From JAIBJN01 sp963842305 (GTDB taxonomy: Bacteria; Actinomycetota; Thermoleophilia; Gaiellales; Gaiellaceae), in the NCBI GenBank assembly GCA_963842305.1, contig CAWJFW010000007.1:62001-126000 (forward strand): 64,000 nt of DNA, read 5' to 3'. Each line of letters starts with the position of its first letter. Position 1 is the stretch's first letter. The notes beneath the pieces are model-generated. The model was not told the DNA's origin, did not search any database, and saw nothing but the letters and a program-made list of their open reading frames with translations. Shown one piece after another: positions 16,843 through 26,096 of this stretch. The position numbers and the translations under genes are program-made.

Positions 16843-18623
16843 GCAACCTCCGTAAGCCGCGGCAGGCGCGGCGCGGACTCGACCAGGCGACGCGTGTACT
16901 CGTGCTCGGGGTTGCGGAGAAGCGCGGGGACGGGGCCGCCGTCGCAGACGACGCCGTCTTCGAGAACGAGTGCGCGGTCGCCGACCGCTGCGACGACCCC
17001 GAGGTCGTGCGTGATGAAGAGGAGCGCGAGGCGAAGCTCGGCCCGAAGCTCGGCGAGGAGCTCCAGCACGGCCGCCTGGACGGACACGTCGAGCGCCGAC
17101 GTGATCTCGTCGCAGACGACCAGATCGGGCTGGGCAGCCAGGGCCCGCGCGATCGCGACCCGCTGACGCTCGCCGCCCGAGAGCTCTCCAGGGAAACGTT
17201 CGGCAATGCGCGCCGGCAAACGCACCCGCTCGAGGAGCCTTGCCGCCTCCTCCTCTGCCTGCTGCGCGGAGAGCTCGCGGAGGACGCGCGCGGGGCGCGC
17301 GATCGCATCGCCGACCCGGTGGCGGGGGTTGAGCGAATCGTGTGGGTTCTGGAAGACGATCTGGAGGCGGCGTCGCGCTTCACGCGGGCGGTCGGCCGCC
17401 CGCGGGGCCAAGGGCGCTCCGTCCAGGACGACGCGTCCCTCCGCCGGAGAATGGAGGCCGACGACGCAGCGGGCGATCGTCGTCTTGCCGCTCCCCGACT
17501 CGCCGACGATGGCGAGGCACTCGCCGCCCGAAACGGAGAAGGAAACGTCACGGGCAGCCACGACGGTGTCCTGGCGCCCGCGGTGCTCGGCACGAAGCCC
17601 TTCCACGAGGAGAAGCGGGCGATCCGGCTCGAGAGCCGGCGGAGCCGCGGGCTCCTGCACGATGAGGGGCGCCGTGTGGGCCCACTCGAAGCAGCGGACG
17701 CGGTGGCCCCCGCCGGCGTCCTCGAGCGGCGGCATCTCGTGTAGGGCACGCTCGCCGGTCCGCTGGAGACAGCGCGGGGCGAACGCGCACCCGTCAGGCC
17801 GCTCGCCGACTCCGACCGCGACGCCCGGAATGCTCTCGAGCCGGCGCGGCTGCCCCGGGTCGGGCACGGAGCCGAGGAGCCCGCGGGTGTACGGGTGCCG
17901 CGGCCTGGCGAGGAGCGCGCCGGCGGGACCCTCCTCGACGATCCGGCCCGCGTACATGACGGCGATGCGATCGGCGAGCGAGCCGACGACCGCGAGATCG
18001 TGGGAGACGTAGACGACCGCGACGCCACGCTCCCGGCGGAGGCGGTCGATCTCCGCGAGGATGTGCGCCTGCGTGACCACGTCGAGCCCGGTCGTCGGCT
18101 CGTCGAGGACGACGAGCCGCGGCTCGCAGACGAGCGCGCTGGCGATCGCGACCCGCTGCTGCTGACCGCCCGAGAGCTGGTGCGGGTACCGCCGCGCGAA
18201 GGCATGGTCGGAGGGGAGGTGGACGGAGGCGAGCGCGCGCGCCACCTCGCCGTCGCCGTGCGTCTTTCCATGAGCCTTCACCATGTCGCCGATGAGGGCC
18301 TCGACGCGGAGGGCGGGGTTGAGAGCGAGCCCGGGATCCTGGGCGACATAGGAGACGAGCCGGCCGCGCAAGGCACGGACGGCTGCCTCACCGCGGCCCG
18401 TGAGTCGCTCGCCGCCGACCTCGACGACGCCGTCGGCGATCCGCGCCCCGGCTCTCGCGAAGCCGAGCAGGGCGAGCGCCGTCGTCGTCTTGCCGCTGCC
18501 CGACTCACCGACGAGGCCGAGCACCTCGCCCGCTCGCAGCTCGAGGCCCACGTCCTCGATGATGGGCACACCGGAGTCCAGCACGACGCTGAGGTCCTCG
18601 ACCCGCAGAAGGGGCGCCGTCAC
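16839..18623 (-). CDS. Peptide/nickel-type ABC transporter, fused double ATPase (DppD-DppF)
   Basis: A 594-residue protein with two complete nucleotide-binding domains. The first has GESGSGKTTTALALL (about residue 40), LSGGQQQRVAIA and VVLDEPTTGLD, plus the family-specific C-terminal PDGCAFAPRC Cys motif. The second has GESGSGKTTIARCVVG, LSGGERQRVAIA and VVCDEITSALD; here the Walker B Glu is kept but the usual PVSALD is ITSALD. A single-chain double ATPase is a common actinobacterial form. GTG 18623 overlaps the permease stop. It energises the two adjacent permeases. Confidence 0.93.
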   Translation of the reverse strand: MTAPLLRVEDLSVVLDSGVPIIEDVGLELRAGEVLGLVGESGSGKTTTALALLGFARAGARIADGVVEVGGERLTGRGEAAVRALRGRLVSYVAQDPGLALNPALRVEALIGDMVKAHGKTHGDGEVARALASVHLPSDHAFARRYPHQLSGGQQQRVAIASALVCEPRLVVLDEPTTGLDVVTQAHILAEIDRLRRERGVAVVYVSHDLAVVGSLADRIAVMYAGRIVEEGPAGALLARPRHPYTRGLLGSVPDPGQPRRLESIPGVAVGVGERPDGCAFAPRCLQRTGERALHEMPPLEDAGGGHRVRCFEWAHTAPLIVQEPAAPPALEPDRPLLLVEGLRAEHRGRQDTVVAARDVSFSVSGGECLAIVGESGSGKTTIARCVVGLHSPAEGRVVLDGAPLAPRAADRPREARRRLQIVFQNPHDSLNPRHRVGDAIARPARVLRELSAQQAEEEAARLLERVRLPARIAERFPGELSGGERQRVAIARALAAQPDLVVCDEITSALDVSVQAAVLELLAELRAELRLALLFITHDLGVVAAVGDRALVLEDGVVCDGGPVPALLRNPEHEYTRRLVESAPRLPRLTEVA

Positions 18624-19462
18624 CGCACGAGCCTCCTACGCGCGGTTGAGATGCCCAGACTCCGCGCGATCGCATCTCCGACGAGGTTGACCGAAATCGT
18701 CAGGAGGCTGATGAGCGCCGCGGGCACGAGGATGACGTACGGATTGAGGGTGAGACCGCCGCGGTTCTCGCTGATGATCAGCGCCCAATCGGCCGCCGGG
18801 GGCTGGAGCCCGAGCCCGAGGAAGTTCACCGAGGCGACCAGGATGATCGCGTACGTGAACCGCAGGCCGACGTCGGCCGTGATCGGGCCGGCGATGTTCG
18901 GCAGGATCTCGCGGCGGAGGATCGCGACAGTGCCCTCTCCGCGAGCGACCGCCGCCTCGACGAAGCCGCGCACCGACTGTTCGAGCGTGGCGGCCCGGAC
19001 GATCCGCGCGATGAGCGGCATCTGGACGAGCGCGACTCCGAGAACGAGGACCGCCTTGCTCGTCCCGGCGCCGGTGACGAGGACGAGGAGAAAGAGCAAC
19101 GCCGGGAACGAGAGCATGACGTCGGCCGACCGCATGAGCACCGGGTCGATGAGCGAGCGGCTATAGCCGGCGACGAGGCCGATCGTGATCCCGCCGGCGT
19201 ACGCGAGCAGCGTGGCGAGCCCGGCCAAGGCGAGAACGCTGCGCCCGCCCCAGAGGACGCGCGAGAGGACGTCGCGACCCAGGAAGTCGGTGCCAAACGG
19301 CATTCCCTCGGCGGGGCCCGAGAAGGGCACGCCGACCGGCTCGTCGGGCGCATAAGGAGCGACGAGTGGACCGAAGAGGGCCACCGCCACCACGGCAGAG
19401 AGCAACACGCACCCCACCAGTCCTGCAGGCGTCCGCACGAACCTGAGCCGGGCGACGTTCAC
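18620..19462 (-). CDS. ABC transporter permease, DppC type
   Basis: The product is 280 residues with about six membrane segments. The DppC N-terminal region contains GTDFLGRDVLSRVLWGGR, and the coupling EAA-like loop is FVEAAVARGEGTVAILRREILPN. It pairs with the DppB-type permease encoded directly upstream; both gene junctions are 4-base overlaps. Confidence 0.93.
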   Translation of the reverse strand: MNVARLRFVRTPAGLVGCVLLSAVVAVALFGPLVAPYAPDEPVGVPFSGPAEGMPFGTDFLGRDVLSRVLWGGRSVLALAGLATLLAYAGGITIGLVAGYSRSLIDPVLMRSADVMLSFPALLFLLVLVTGAGTSKAVLVLGVALVQMPLIARIVRAATLEQSVRGFVEAAVARGEGTVAILRREILPNIAGPITADVGLRFTYAIILVASVNFLGLGLQPPAADWALIISENRGGLTLNPYVILVPAALISLLTISVNLVGDAIARSLGISTARRRLVR

Positions 19463-20478
19463 GCCTGCGTCCTCAGCTTCGGGACGAGGAGGACGACGAG
19501 GAGGTCGGCGACGATGTTGATCAGGATGTAGAAGGCCGCGATCAGGAGGGCGACGATCTGCACTTCCCGCACGTCGCGGATCCCGACGGCGTCGACCAAC
19601 TCCTTTCCGAGCCCCGGGTAGTTGAAGAGGTACTCCGTCACGACGATGCCGCCGACGAGGTACTGCACGTTCTGGGCGAAGACCTGGACGCTCGGCCCAA
19701 GGGCATTCTTGAGGGCATAGCGGCGGACAACGACGCGCTCCGAGAACCCGTTCAGCCGGGCCATCGTGACGTACTCGGCGTTAAGCGTCTCGATCACGCC
19801 GGCCCGGACCATTCTGATCGACGCGGCAAGCGACGCGCCCAGCAGGGTCAGGACCGGCAGGACGAGGGCGTCGGGCTCGGCGAGCGGGCTCGTTCCCGGC
19901 GCGATCAGCGACACGGGTGGGAGCACGTCGAGCCACGTGAAGAAGAGGAGGATGAGGAGCGAGCCGATGATGAACTCCGGGAGAGAGATCACCGCGAGCG
20001 AGGAGACGGAGACTGCGTGGTCGAGCGGGCGCCCCGCCCGGACGGCCGACACGACGCCGAGGATGAGGGCGATCGGGATCATCAGAAGCGCAGTGATCGT
20101 CGCGAGGACGAAGGAGTTGACGACCTTCGGACGGATCTCGTCCCAGATCGGCGACTCGCCCCCCGCCGCATAGCCGGCCGCCGAGTTCCCGAGATCGCCG
20201 GTCAGAACGCCGCCCAGCCAGTCGAAATAACGCTCGTAGGCCGGACGGTCGAGTCCCATCGCAGCCCGCATCTCCTCGAGCTGCTCCGGCGACGCCGTCT
20301 TGCCGAGGACGGCGCTGGCCGCGTCCCCTGGAAGCACCTCCGTGCCGATGAAGATGAGGATCGAGACGACGAACAGCGTCGCAACGCCCGCCGCGAGGCG
20401 ACGAAGCACGAAGCGGAGCAGCGGACGGCGCCGCCTGGCGGCAGGGGCCGCCGCACTCGGAGCGGCGAGGTCCGTCAC
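19459..20478 (-). CDS. ABC transporter permease, DppB type
   Basis: The product is 339 residues from GTG 20478, with a basic cytoplasmic N-terminus, a first membrane segment near residues 30-50 (TLFVVSILIFIGTEVLPGD) and five more. The coupling loop is YVTMARLNGFSERVVVRRYALKNAL, and the C-terminal EYLFNYPGLGKELVDAV is typical of DppB. It lies 37 bases after the solute-binding-protein gene. Confidence 0.93.
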   Translation of the reverse strand: MTDLAAPSAAAPAARRRRPLLRFVLRRLAAGVATLFVVSILIFIGTEVLPGDAASAVLGKTASPEQLEEMRAAMGLDRPAYERYFDWLGGVLTGDLGNSAAGYAAGGESPIWDEIRPKVVNSFVLATITALLMIPIALILGVVSAVRAGRPLDHAVSVSSLAVISLPEFIIGSLLILLFFTWLDVLPPVSLIAPGTSPLAEPDALVLPVLTLLGASLAASIRMVRAGVIETLNAEYVTMARLNGFSERVVVRRYALKNALGPSVQVFAQNVQYLVGGIVVTEYLFNYPGLGKELVDAVGIRDVREVQIVALLIAAFYILINIVADLLVVLLVPKLRTQA

Positions 20479-20515
20479 GACGCCGGTCGGATCGACGTGC
20501 CGACCCGTGCCGCGC

Positions 20516-22156
20516 TCACGTCAGGTAGACGTCCCGATAGTTCCAGCCCCCGAGGTTGAAGAACGAGCTCGGGACGATTCCCTGGACGTTCTGGGCAGCG
20601 CCGTCGACGAGGCTCTGGTAGGCCCAGACGATGTAGCCGCCCTCGTCGTACTGGATCTCCTGGATCCGATGCCAGAGCTCGGTGGCGGTCGCCTCGTCGG
20701 GAGCTCCCTGCGCCTGCCGGATCAGCTTGTCGGTCTCGGGGTCGCGCCAGTGAGTCTCGTTCCAGACCGCATCGGAGAGGAGCGCCTGCTCGTACCAGAG
20801 CGGGATGGACGAGTACGTCCAGAACGACTGCGCGAAGTCGAGCTTCGTGTAGAGCAGCGAGGTGTCGAAGTAGGCGTTCGCCGGCTCGCGCTTGACCTCG
20901 ACGGTGACGCCCGCGCCCTGTGCCTGCTGCGCGAAGAGGGTCGCGGCCTCGACGAAGCCCGGAACGATGCTCGACGTGTGGAGCGTGACCGTCAGGTTCT
21001 CCTTCCCCGCCTGGCGCAGAAGTGCGGCAGCCTGCTCGAGATCCTGCTCGCGGGGAACCAGATCCTCGGCGTAGAAAGGCATCCCCAGCCCGGCGAGGTC
21101 GTTGCCGATTGCCCCGTAACCGAAGAGCGCGTTGTCGATCAGGGCCTGCCGGTCGGGGATCAACCGGAAGGCCTGGCGGACGAGCGGATCGTCGAAAGGC
21201 GCGATGTCGACGGCCATCAGGAACACCTGGAGAGCCGGGCTGTCGGCCACGACGACCTGGATGTCGCCGCGACTTTCCTGCTCCTTCGCCTGGGCGAACG
21301 GGACCTGGCTGATCATGTCCACCTCGCCGGCCAGGAGCGCGTTCAGCCGGGCGGCGTCGTCGTCGATCGAGATGTCCTCCCACTCGTCGACGTAGGGCTT
21401 TCCTTCCTCCCAGTAGTTCGGGTTCTTCGTACCGAGGCTCCGTTCCCCGACCGTGAACGACTCGAAGACGAAGGGCCCGGTGCCGACCGGGTTCGTGAAG
21501 TCCTTCGCGCCGTCCTGGACGATGACCGTGTTCTGCTGGACGAAGGAGTCGAAGAGGCGGGCGTTCGGAGACTTGAGCGGGACCTGGAGCGTGACGTCGT
21601 CGACCTTCTTCACGTCACGCAGGTTGATGTTCGTGACGCTCGCGTGGGAGACGTGCTTGGGGTCGGCCATCTCGCCGAACGTGTAGATGACGTCGTCGGC
21701 AGTGAACGGCTTCCCGTCGTGCCACGTCACGTCGGGCCGGAGCTTGACCTCCCAGACCGTCGAGTCGTCGTTCGGGTTCCACTCGAGCGCGAGACCCGGC
21801 TGCACCTCGAGGTCGGGGCTGACGCGGCTGAGCGGATCGAAGACGTTGAAGTAGCGCGAGGCGTCGATGAACGACGATCCGCGCGCGGGATTGAACGACT
21901 CGCCCTTGCCGGCACCGACGTGACCGATGCGAAGGCGCCCACCGGTCGTCGGCCCTTCGGACGCGCCACCGCCGGTCGCGGTGCCGACGGCTGCATCGTC
22001 GTCGTCGCCGCCGCAGGCGGCCAGAATCCCTCCGGCGCCCAGCGCGAGACCGGTCGCCGCGGCGCTGCGAAGAAGTCTCCGACGCGTAATCCGTGCCTCG
22101 AAGACCTCTGCCCCCCGGATTCCAGGATCGCTGCTTTGACCCCCACTCGACGCCAT
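20516..22156 (-). CDS. Family-5 extracellular solute-binding lipoprotein of ABC transporter
   Basis: The product is 546 residues. The N-terminus has a twin-arginine-like ARITRRRLLRSAAATGLAL and a lipobox ILAAC, so it is exported and lipid-anchored; a Gly/Asp-rich linker follows. The SBP_bac_5 fold shows DVTWHDGKPFTADDV, VGTGPFVFESF and AFRLIPDRQALIDNALFG. First gene of the transporter/catabolic operon; GGAGGAGG precedes the ATG by about 9 bases, and a LacI-type palindrome sits 22 bases upstream of the ATG. Family-5 proteins bind oligopeptides, but some bind oligosaccharides or opines, which would suit the neighbours better. Confidence 0.92.
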   Translation of the reverse strand: MASSGGQSSDPGIRGAEVFEARITRRRLLRSAAATGLALGAGGILAACGGDDDDAAVGTATGGGASEGPTTGGRLRIGHVGAGKGESFNPARGSSFIDASRYFNVFDPLSRVSPDLEVQPGLALEWNPNDDSTVWEVKLRPDVTWHDGKPFTADDVIYTFGEMADPKHVSHASVTNINLRDVKKVDDVTLQVPLKSPNARLFDSFVQQNTVIVQDGAKDFTNPVGTGPFVFESFTVGERSLGTKNPNYWEEGKPYVDEWEDISIDDDAARLNALLAGEVDMISQVPFAQAKEQESRGDIQVVVADSPALQVFLMAVDIAPFDDPLVRQAFRLIPDRQALIDNALFGYGAIGNDLAGLGMPFYAEDLVPREQDLEQAAALLRQAGKENLTVTLHTSSIVPGFVEAATLFAQQAQGAGVTVEVKREPANAYFDTSLLYTKLDFAQSFWTYSSIPLWYEQALLSDAVWNETHWRDPETDKLIRQAQGAPDEATATELWHRIQEIQYDEGGYIVWAYQSLVDGAAQNVQGIVPSSFFNLGGWNYRDVYLT

Positions 22157-22177
22157 GGTACGTTGCCTCCTCCGCTA

Positions 22178-22190
22178 GGAAACCGTTTCC
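22178..22190. promoter_or_regulatory. LacI-type operator palindrome
   Basis: GGAAAC-C-GTTTCC is a perfect 6-1-6 palindrome, close to the GAAACG-core sites of the LacI/GalR family. It lies between the binding-protein gene and its promoter, in the gap to the divergent FAD oxidase gene, and the operon encodes a LacI regulator. Binding here would block the ten-gene operon, and possibly the divergent gene. Confidence 0.7.
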
Positions 22191-22273
22191 ACGGGCCTTA
22201 TCCCACTCCCGAGACGCGAAGTCAAGGCCGCCAGTGACCGACCTCCCGACCGGCGTCTCGTAGGGTCCCTGAG

Positions 22274-23647
22274 GTGGCCGCGGGCGCACTCCACCGAGAT
22301 CTCGAAGGCCTGCTCGGCGCGGACGGCGTGCTCCCGGGCGACACGGCGCCGTACCTGAGCGACGCGACCGAGGGACGGGGGCTGCGGGGCCACGCGGATG
22401 CCGTCGCGCTCCCTCAGACGACCGAGCAGGTCGCGGCCGTCTTGCGCTGGTGCGACGTGAACGACGTCCCCGTCGTGCCTCGCGGCGGCGGCACGGGCTT
22501 CGCGGCCGGCGCCGTTCCCTTGGACGGCGGCGTCGTCCTCTCGCTCGAGCGACTCGACCGGGTGCGATCGTTCGAGCCCCTCCTCTGGCGCATGTGCGTC
22601 GAGGCCGGCGTGCGGACGGCTGCGGTGCGCAGGCTGGCCCGCGAGAACGGGCTCTTCTTCCCGCCCGATCCCGGAGCGGCGGAGCAGTCCCAGATCGGCG
22701 GCAACGTCGCGACCAACGCCGGCGGGCCGCACGCGTTCAAGTACGGCGTCACCGGCGCCTGGGTGACCGGGGTCGAGGCGGTCGTCATGCCGGGCGAGGT
22801 GGTGTCCGTGGGCGGTGCGGTCCGAAAGGACGTCGCCGGCTACGACCTCCGTGCCCTCCTCGTCGGCTCCGAGGGGACGCTCGGTGTGATCACGGCCGTC
22901 TGGCTCCGTCTCCTCCCGGCGCCCGAGGCGTTTCTGCCCCTGGCCTCTTTCTACGCCGACACCGAGGCGGGCTGCGCGGCGATCGAGCGCGTTCTCGGGA
23001 GCGGGATCCCCGCGGCCGCTCTCGAGTATCTCGACGGCCGCACCCTCGCCGCTGCGGGCCCATCTTTCCCGGGCGAGGTTCCGCCCGGCGCCGGGTTCCT
23101 CGTGCTCGCGGAGGCCGACGGCTCGCGCGCCGAGGCTGAGCGCCTCAAGGGCGAGCTGTCGGAGGCCCTCGCCGAGGGCTCTCTCGGGATGGTCTCGCCC
23201 GAAGGTGCTGCGGCGGTCGAGGAGCTCTGGCGGTGGCGCGACGGCGTCTCGATCGCCGTCAGCGCACAGCTCGGCGGAAAGGTCAGCGAGGACATCGTCG
23301 TCCCGCTCGACCGCCTGGCCGAGGCCGTCGCCGAGACGGTCGCGATCGGCGCACGCCACGACCTGCAGGCGTGCAGCTGGGGCCACGCCGGCGACGGAAA
23401 CCTCCATGCCACGTTCCTCGTCGACCCGAGCGACGACGAGACGCTCCGACGTGCCGAGGAGGCGGCCGGAGAGCTGTTCGAGCTCGCCGTGCGCCTCGGC
23501 GGCTCCGTCTCCGGAGAGCACGGGACAGGCTGGGTGAAGCGAGGGCGCCTCGCCCTTCAGTGGACGCCCCAGGCGCTCCAGCTGCACCGGGGGATCAAGC
23601 AGGTCTTCGACCCGAAGAACCTCCTCAACCCGGGCAAGAAGGGGTAG
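22274..23647 (+). CDS. FAD-linked oxidase, glycolate/lactate oxidase GlcD type
   Basis: The product is 457 residues from a GTG. The FAD-binding-4 (PCMH) domain shows VPVVPRGGGTGFAAGAVP, GAAEQSQIGGNVATNAGG and RKDVAGYDLRALLVGSEGTLG. The C-terminal domain has CSWGHAGDGNLHATF and GSVSGEHGTGWVKR with HPhe-type metal/substrate residues. Such enzymes oxidise 2-hydroxy acids (glycolate, D-lactate). It is divergent from the transporter operon with only about 117 bases between the starts, so the LacI palindrome may co-regulate it; a hydroxy acid intermediate would connect the two. Confidence 0.9.
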   Translation: MAAGALHRDLEGLLGADGVLPGDTAPYLSDATEGRGLRGHADAVALPQTTEQVAAVLRWCDVNDVPVVPRGGGTGFAAGAVPLDGGVVLSLERLDRVRSFEPLLWRMCVEAGVRTAAVRRLARENGLFFPPDPGAAEQSQIGGNVATNAGGPHAFKYGVTGAWVTGVEAVVMPGEVVSVGGAVRKDVAGYDLRALLVGSEGTLGVITAVWLRLLPAPEAFLPLASFYADTEAGCAAIERVLGSGIPAAALEYLDGRTLAAAGPSFPGEVPPGAGFLVLAEADGSRAEAERLKGELSEALAEGSLGMVSPEGAAAVEELWRWRDGVSIAVSAQLGGKVSEDIVVPLDRLAEAVAETVAIGARHDLQACSWGHAGDGNLHATFLVDPSDDETLRRAEEAAGELFELAVRLGGSVSGEHGTGWVKRGRLALQWTPQALQLHRGIKQVFDPKNLLNPGKKG

Positions 23648-23714
23648 TCGGGCGCCCTCCGAGGCCGGTCTCGATCTCCATATCGCCGGCTCCGGAGATG
23701 TCGTCCGAGGGACC

Positions 23715-24347
23715 TTGCGCCGGCTGCCGCAAGACCGTAGGCTGACGCTTTCTGCGGACGCTGCGGGAAGGGAACTCACGGCGAAGATCTATGTCGTTCT
23801 GATCGCGGTCGCGATCACTCTGGGCGCAACTGAGGCTGCAATCGCACAACCGCAGCCCGACCCGGCGCCCTCGCCTTCGCCACCCTCCAGTCCCCCGCCT
23901 GCCACGTCGCCGTCGCCCGCGACGACGCCATCACCCAACCCGAATCCGGCGTCGAGGAAGCCCCACGAGAAGAAGCAGCGACCGCAGCAGACCGCGAAGC
24001 CTTCCGGAGCGGTCGTCCCGACAACTTCGGACCCGGCACATCCTCCACGGGTCGAGAACGGTTCACCGTACGCGTTGAGCCTCCTGGATCTCGCCTCCGC
24101 CCCGTCGGTCCCGACGGCCGCGACCGCATCCGGTGGCGACTCCGGGCTGTCGTCGGCCGCCGGGGTGGGCTTGCTCCTTCTCCTCGGGGCCGCGCTCCTC
24201 GGCCTGGTGTTCGCGACCGTCCCGGCCAGCGTCCTCGCCAGAGTCTCGGCGCCGTTCGCCGAGCACCGGCAGGACATCGGCCTGGCCATGGCTCTGACGA
24301 TCGCCGCCAGCGCCGCCATCTTCGTCGTCGTCGTGGCGGCAACGTGA
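23715..24347 (+). CDS. Secreted/membrane proline-rich protein, hypothetical
   Basis: About 210 residues from TTG 23715, but the start is uncertain: no ATG or clear ribosome site. A signal-like hydrophobic stretch (KIYVVLIAVAITLGATEAA, about 24-42) is followed by a Pro/Ser/Thr-rich region (45-85), a linker, and two C-terminal membrane segments (about 150-170 and 190-208). The architecture suggests a cell-surface spacer anchored at its C-terminus. Its stop overlaps the next gene (GTGACGATG), so the two are probably co-transcribed. No family is recognised. Confidence 0.6.
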   Translation: MRRLPQDRRLTLSADAAGRELTAKIYVVLIAVAITLGATEAAIAQPQPDPAPSPSPPSSPPPATSPSPATTPSPNPNPASRKPHEKKQRPQQTAKPSGAVVPTTSDPAHPPRVENGSPYALSLLDLASAPSVPTAATASGGDSGLSSAAGVGLLLLLGAALLGLVFATVPASVLARVSAPFAEHRQDIGLAMALTIAASAAIFVVVVAAT

Positions 24348-24349
24348 CG

Positions 24350-25981
24350 ATGCTCAGACGCTTTGCCTTCTTCGCACTGGCTGCCGTGGTCTCGGGAGTG
24401 ATGCTCGTCTCGGTGTCATCCGGCCAGGTCGCGCCGCCGACCCCGCCGTCGCTGACGGCCGATGTGCTGCCGTGGAGCAAGCAGACGAGCGCGACCTTCC
24501 AGTTCTCGAGCCCGGGCGCGACGAGCTATAGCTGCCGCCTCGACGGGGGCGCGGCCGAGACGTGCCCGCCGGCGGCCTACACCGGCCTCTCGCAGGGCTC
24601 GCACGTCTTCCAGGTCGTGGCGGTCTCCGCCGACGGTGAGAGCGGGCCGAGCACCTTCGCGTGGACGATCGACACGACGAATCCGGGCCTCCCCAGCAAT
24701 GTCGTCGCCGAGGCCACGTCGGCGGCGGGGGCCATCGTCTCGTTCACCGCGAGCGACAACCTCGATCCCGCGCCCACGCTCGCCTGCGGCGCGCACCCGT
24801 CGGGCTCGACGTTCCCGCTGGGCGACACCACCGTCACCTGCACGGCAACCGATGCCGCCGGCAACACGAACACCGGCTCGTTTACCGTCACGGTGCGGGA
24901 TACGACGCCCCCCACGCTCGCGCCGCACATCGACGTGATCAGGCAGCAGCAGTCGGCGGCAGGAGCCCTCGTCAAGTATCTGCGCCCCGTCGCCTCCGAC
25001 GCGGTCGACCCGAGCCCCACGGTCAACTGCAACCCGGACACGGGCACGGTGTTCCCCATCGGGGAGACCGTTGCGACCTGCACGGCGACCGATGACAGCG
25101 GCGGAGTGAGCGCACCGACGTCCTTCAAGGTGATCGTGCAGCAGGGAGCTGTCCCTCCCCAGCCCGGGATCACATCGAACGTGCCGTCGCTGACGAAGCG
25201 CTCGAGCGTGACGTTCGAGCTCGCCTTCGAGTCGGGCGCCACGCTTGCCTGCCGGCTCGACGGGCCGCTCGGACCGGGCGACTTCACGCCCTGCTCGGGC
25301 GGGACTCAGACGTACAGCGGCCTCGTGGACGGGGCCTACCTCTTCACCGTGCAGGTGACGAACCGCGTCGGCAACGTCAGTCAGTCGACGTACGCATGGA
25401 CGGTCGACCTGACCCGGCCTGCCAGGGTGTCCCGCCTGAGCGCGCGCGCGCGCTTCCGGATGGTGACGCTGTCCTGGACGAAGCCGATCGACGTCGACTA
25501 CGACCACGTTCGCATCTGGCGGAAGCGGGCCGCGACGAAGGCGTGGAAGCGCCTCGCCGACCGTGTTTCTGCCGTCTCCCTCACCGACCGCACGGTCTCG
25601 AACCACCTCCGCTACCTGTATCGAATTCGGAGCTTCGACGATGCGGGAAACGTCTCGGGCTCGATGCAGGTATCCGCCTGGCCCACGTCGATCCTGTGGC
25701 CCGCGTACAACGCGACCGTGCACTCTCCGCCGGTCGTCGACTGGCGGCCCGTGCCGAACGCCAGCTACTACAACATGCAGCTCTGGCGCGACGGGCGGAA
25801 GATCCTGAGCGTCTGGCCGTTCGGCTCCGGCTATCGCCTCCCCGCGAGCTGGACGTTCCAGGGCAAGCGGCGCATGCTCTCCGGGGACCCGGTCACGGTG
25901 TACGTCTGGGCCGGGTACGGGCCGAAGGCCGCCGCGCACTACGGCCCGCTCTGGGGCCACACGAAGTTTGCGGTCGGCTAG
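24350..25981 (+). CDS. Secreted protein with HYR-like and fibronectin-III-like repeats
   Basis: About 543 residues (an in-frame GTG at 24344 is the alternative start). After a signal peptide (FFALAAVVSGVMLVSV) come an Ig-like unit with paired cysteines, two HYR-like repeats marked by TVTCTATDAAGNT and VATCTATDDSGGV, a further Ig-like unit (about 280-350), and a fibronectin-III-like domain starting PARVSRLSARARFRMVTLSW. Such modules mediate surface adhesion or spacing; no catalytic domain is seen. It follows the proline-rich gene with overlap and precedes the secreted M28 peptidase gene. Confidence 0.8.
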   Translation: MLRRFAFFALAAVVSGVMLVSVSSGQVAPPTPPSLTADVLPWSKQTSATFQFSSPGATSYSCRLDGGAAETCPPAAYTGLSQGSHVFQVVAVSADGESGPSTFAWTIDTTNPGLPSNVVAEATSAAGAIVSFTASDNLDPAPTLACGAHPSGSTFPLGDTTVTCTATDAAGNTNTGSFTVTVRDTTPPTLAPHIDVIRQQQSAAGALVKYLRPVASDAVDPSPTVNCNPDTGTVFPIGETVATCTATDDSGGVSAPTSFKVIVQQGAVPPQPGITSNVPSLTKRSSVTFELAFESGATLACRLDGPLGPGDFTPCSGGTQTYSGLVDGAYLFTVQVTNRVGNVSQSTYAWTVDLTRPARVSRLSARARFRMVTLSWTKPIDVDYDHVRIWRKRAATKAWKRLADRVSAVSLTDRTVSNHLRYLYRIRSFDDAGNVSGSMQVSAWPTSILWPAYNATVHSPPVVDWRPVPNASYYNMQLWRDGRKILSVWPFGSGYRLPASWTFQGKRRMLSGDPVTVYVWAGYGPKAAAHYGPLWGHTKFAVG

Positions 25982-26096
25982 CAGGGGGCACCATCCCACC
26001 GCAACCGGGTCCGGCGCGGAGGCGATATGCTCCCGCACTTGCGGCCCGACGGCCCATGGGGAGCCGTCGAAACGGGAACCAATGGAAGGGGGAACA

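Noticed and set aside
22175..23779. A 534-codon minus-strand open frame
   Set aside because: It is the shadow of the GlcD-like FAD oxidase, which has intact FAD-binding motifs on the plus strand.
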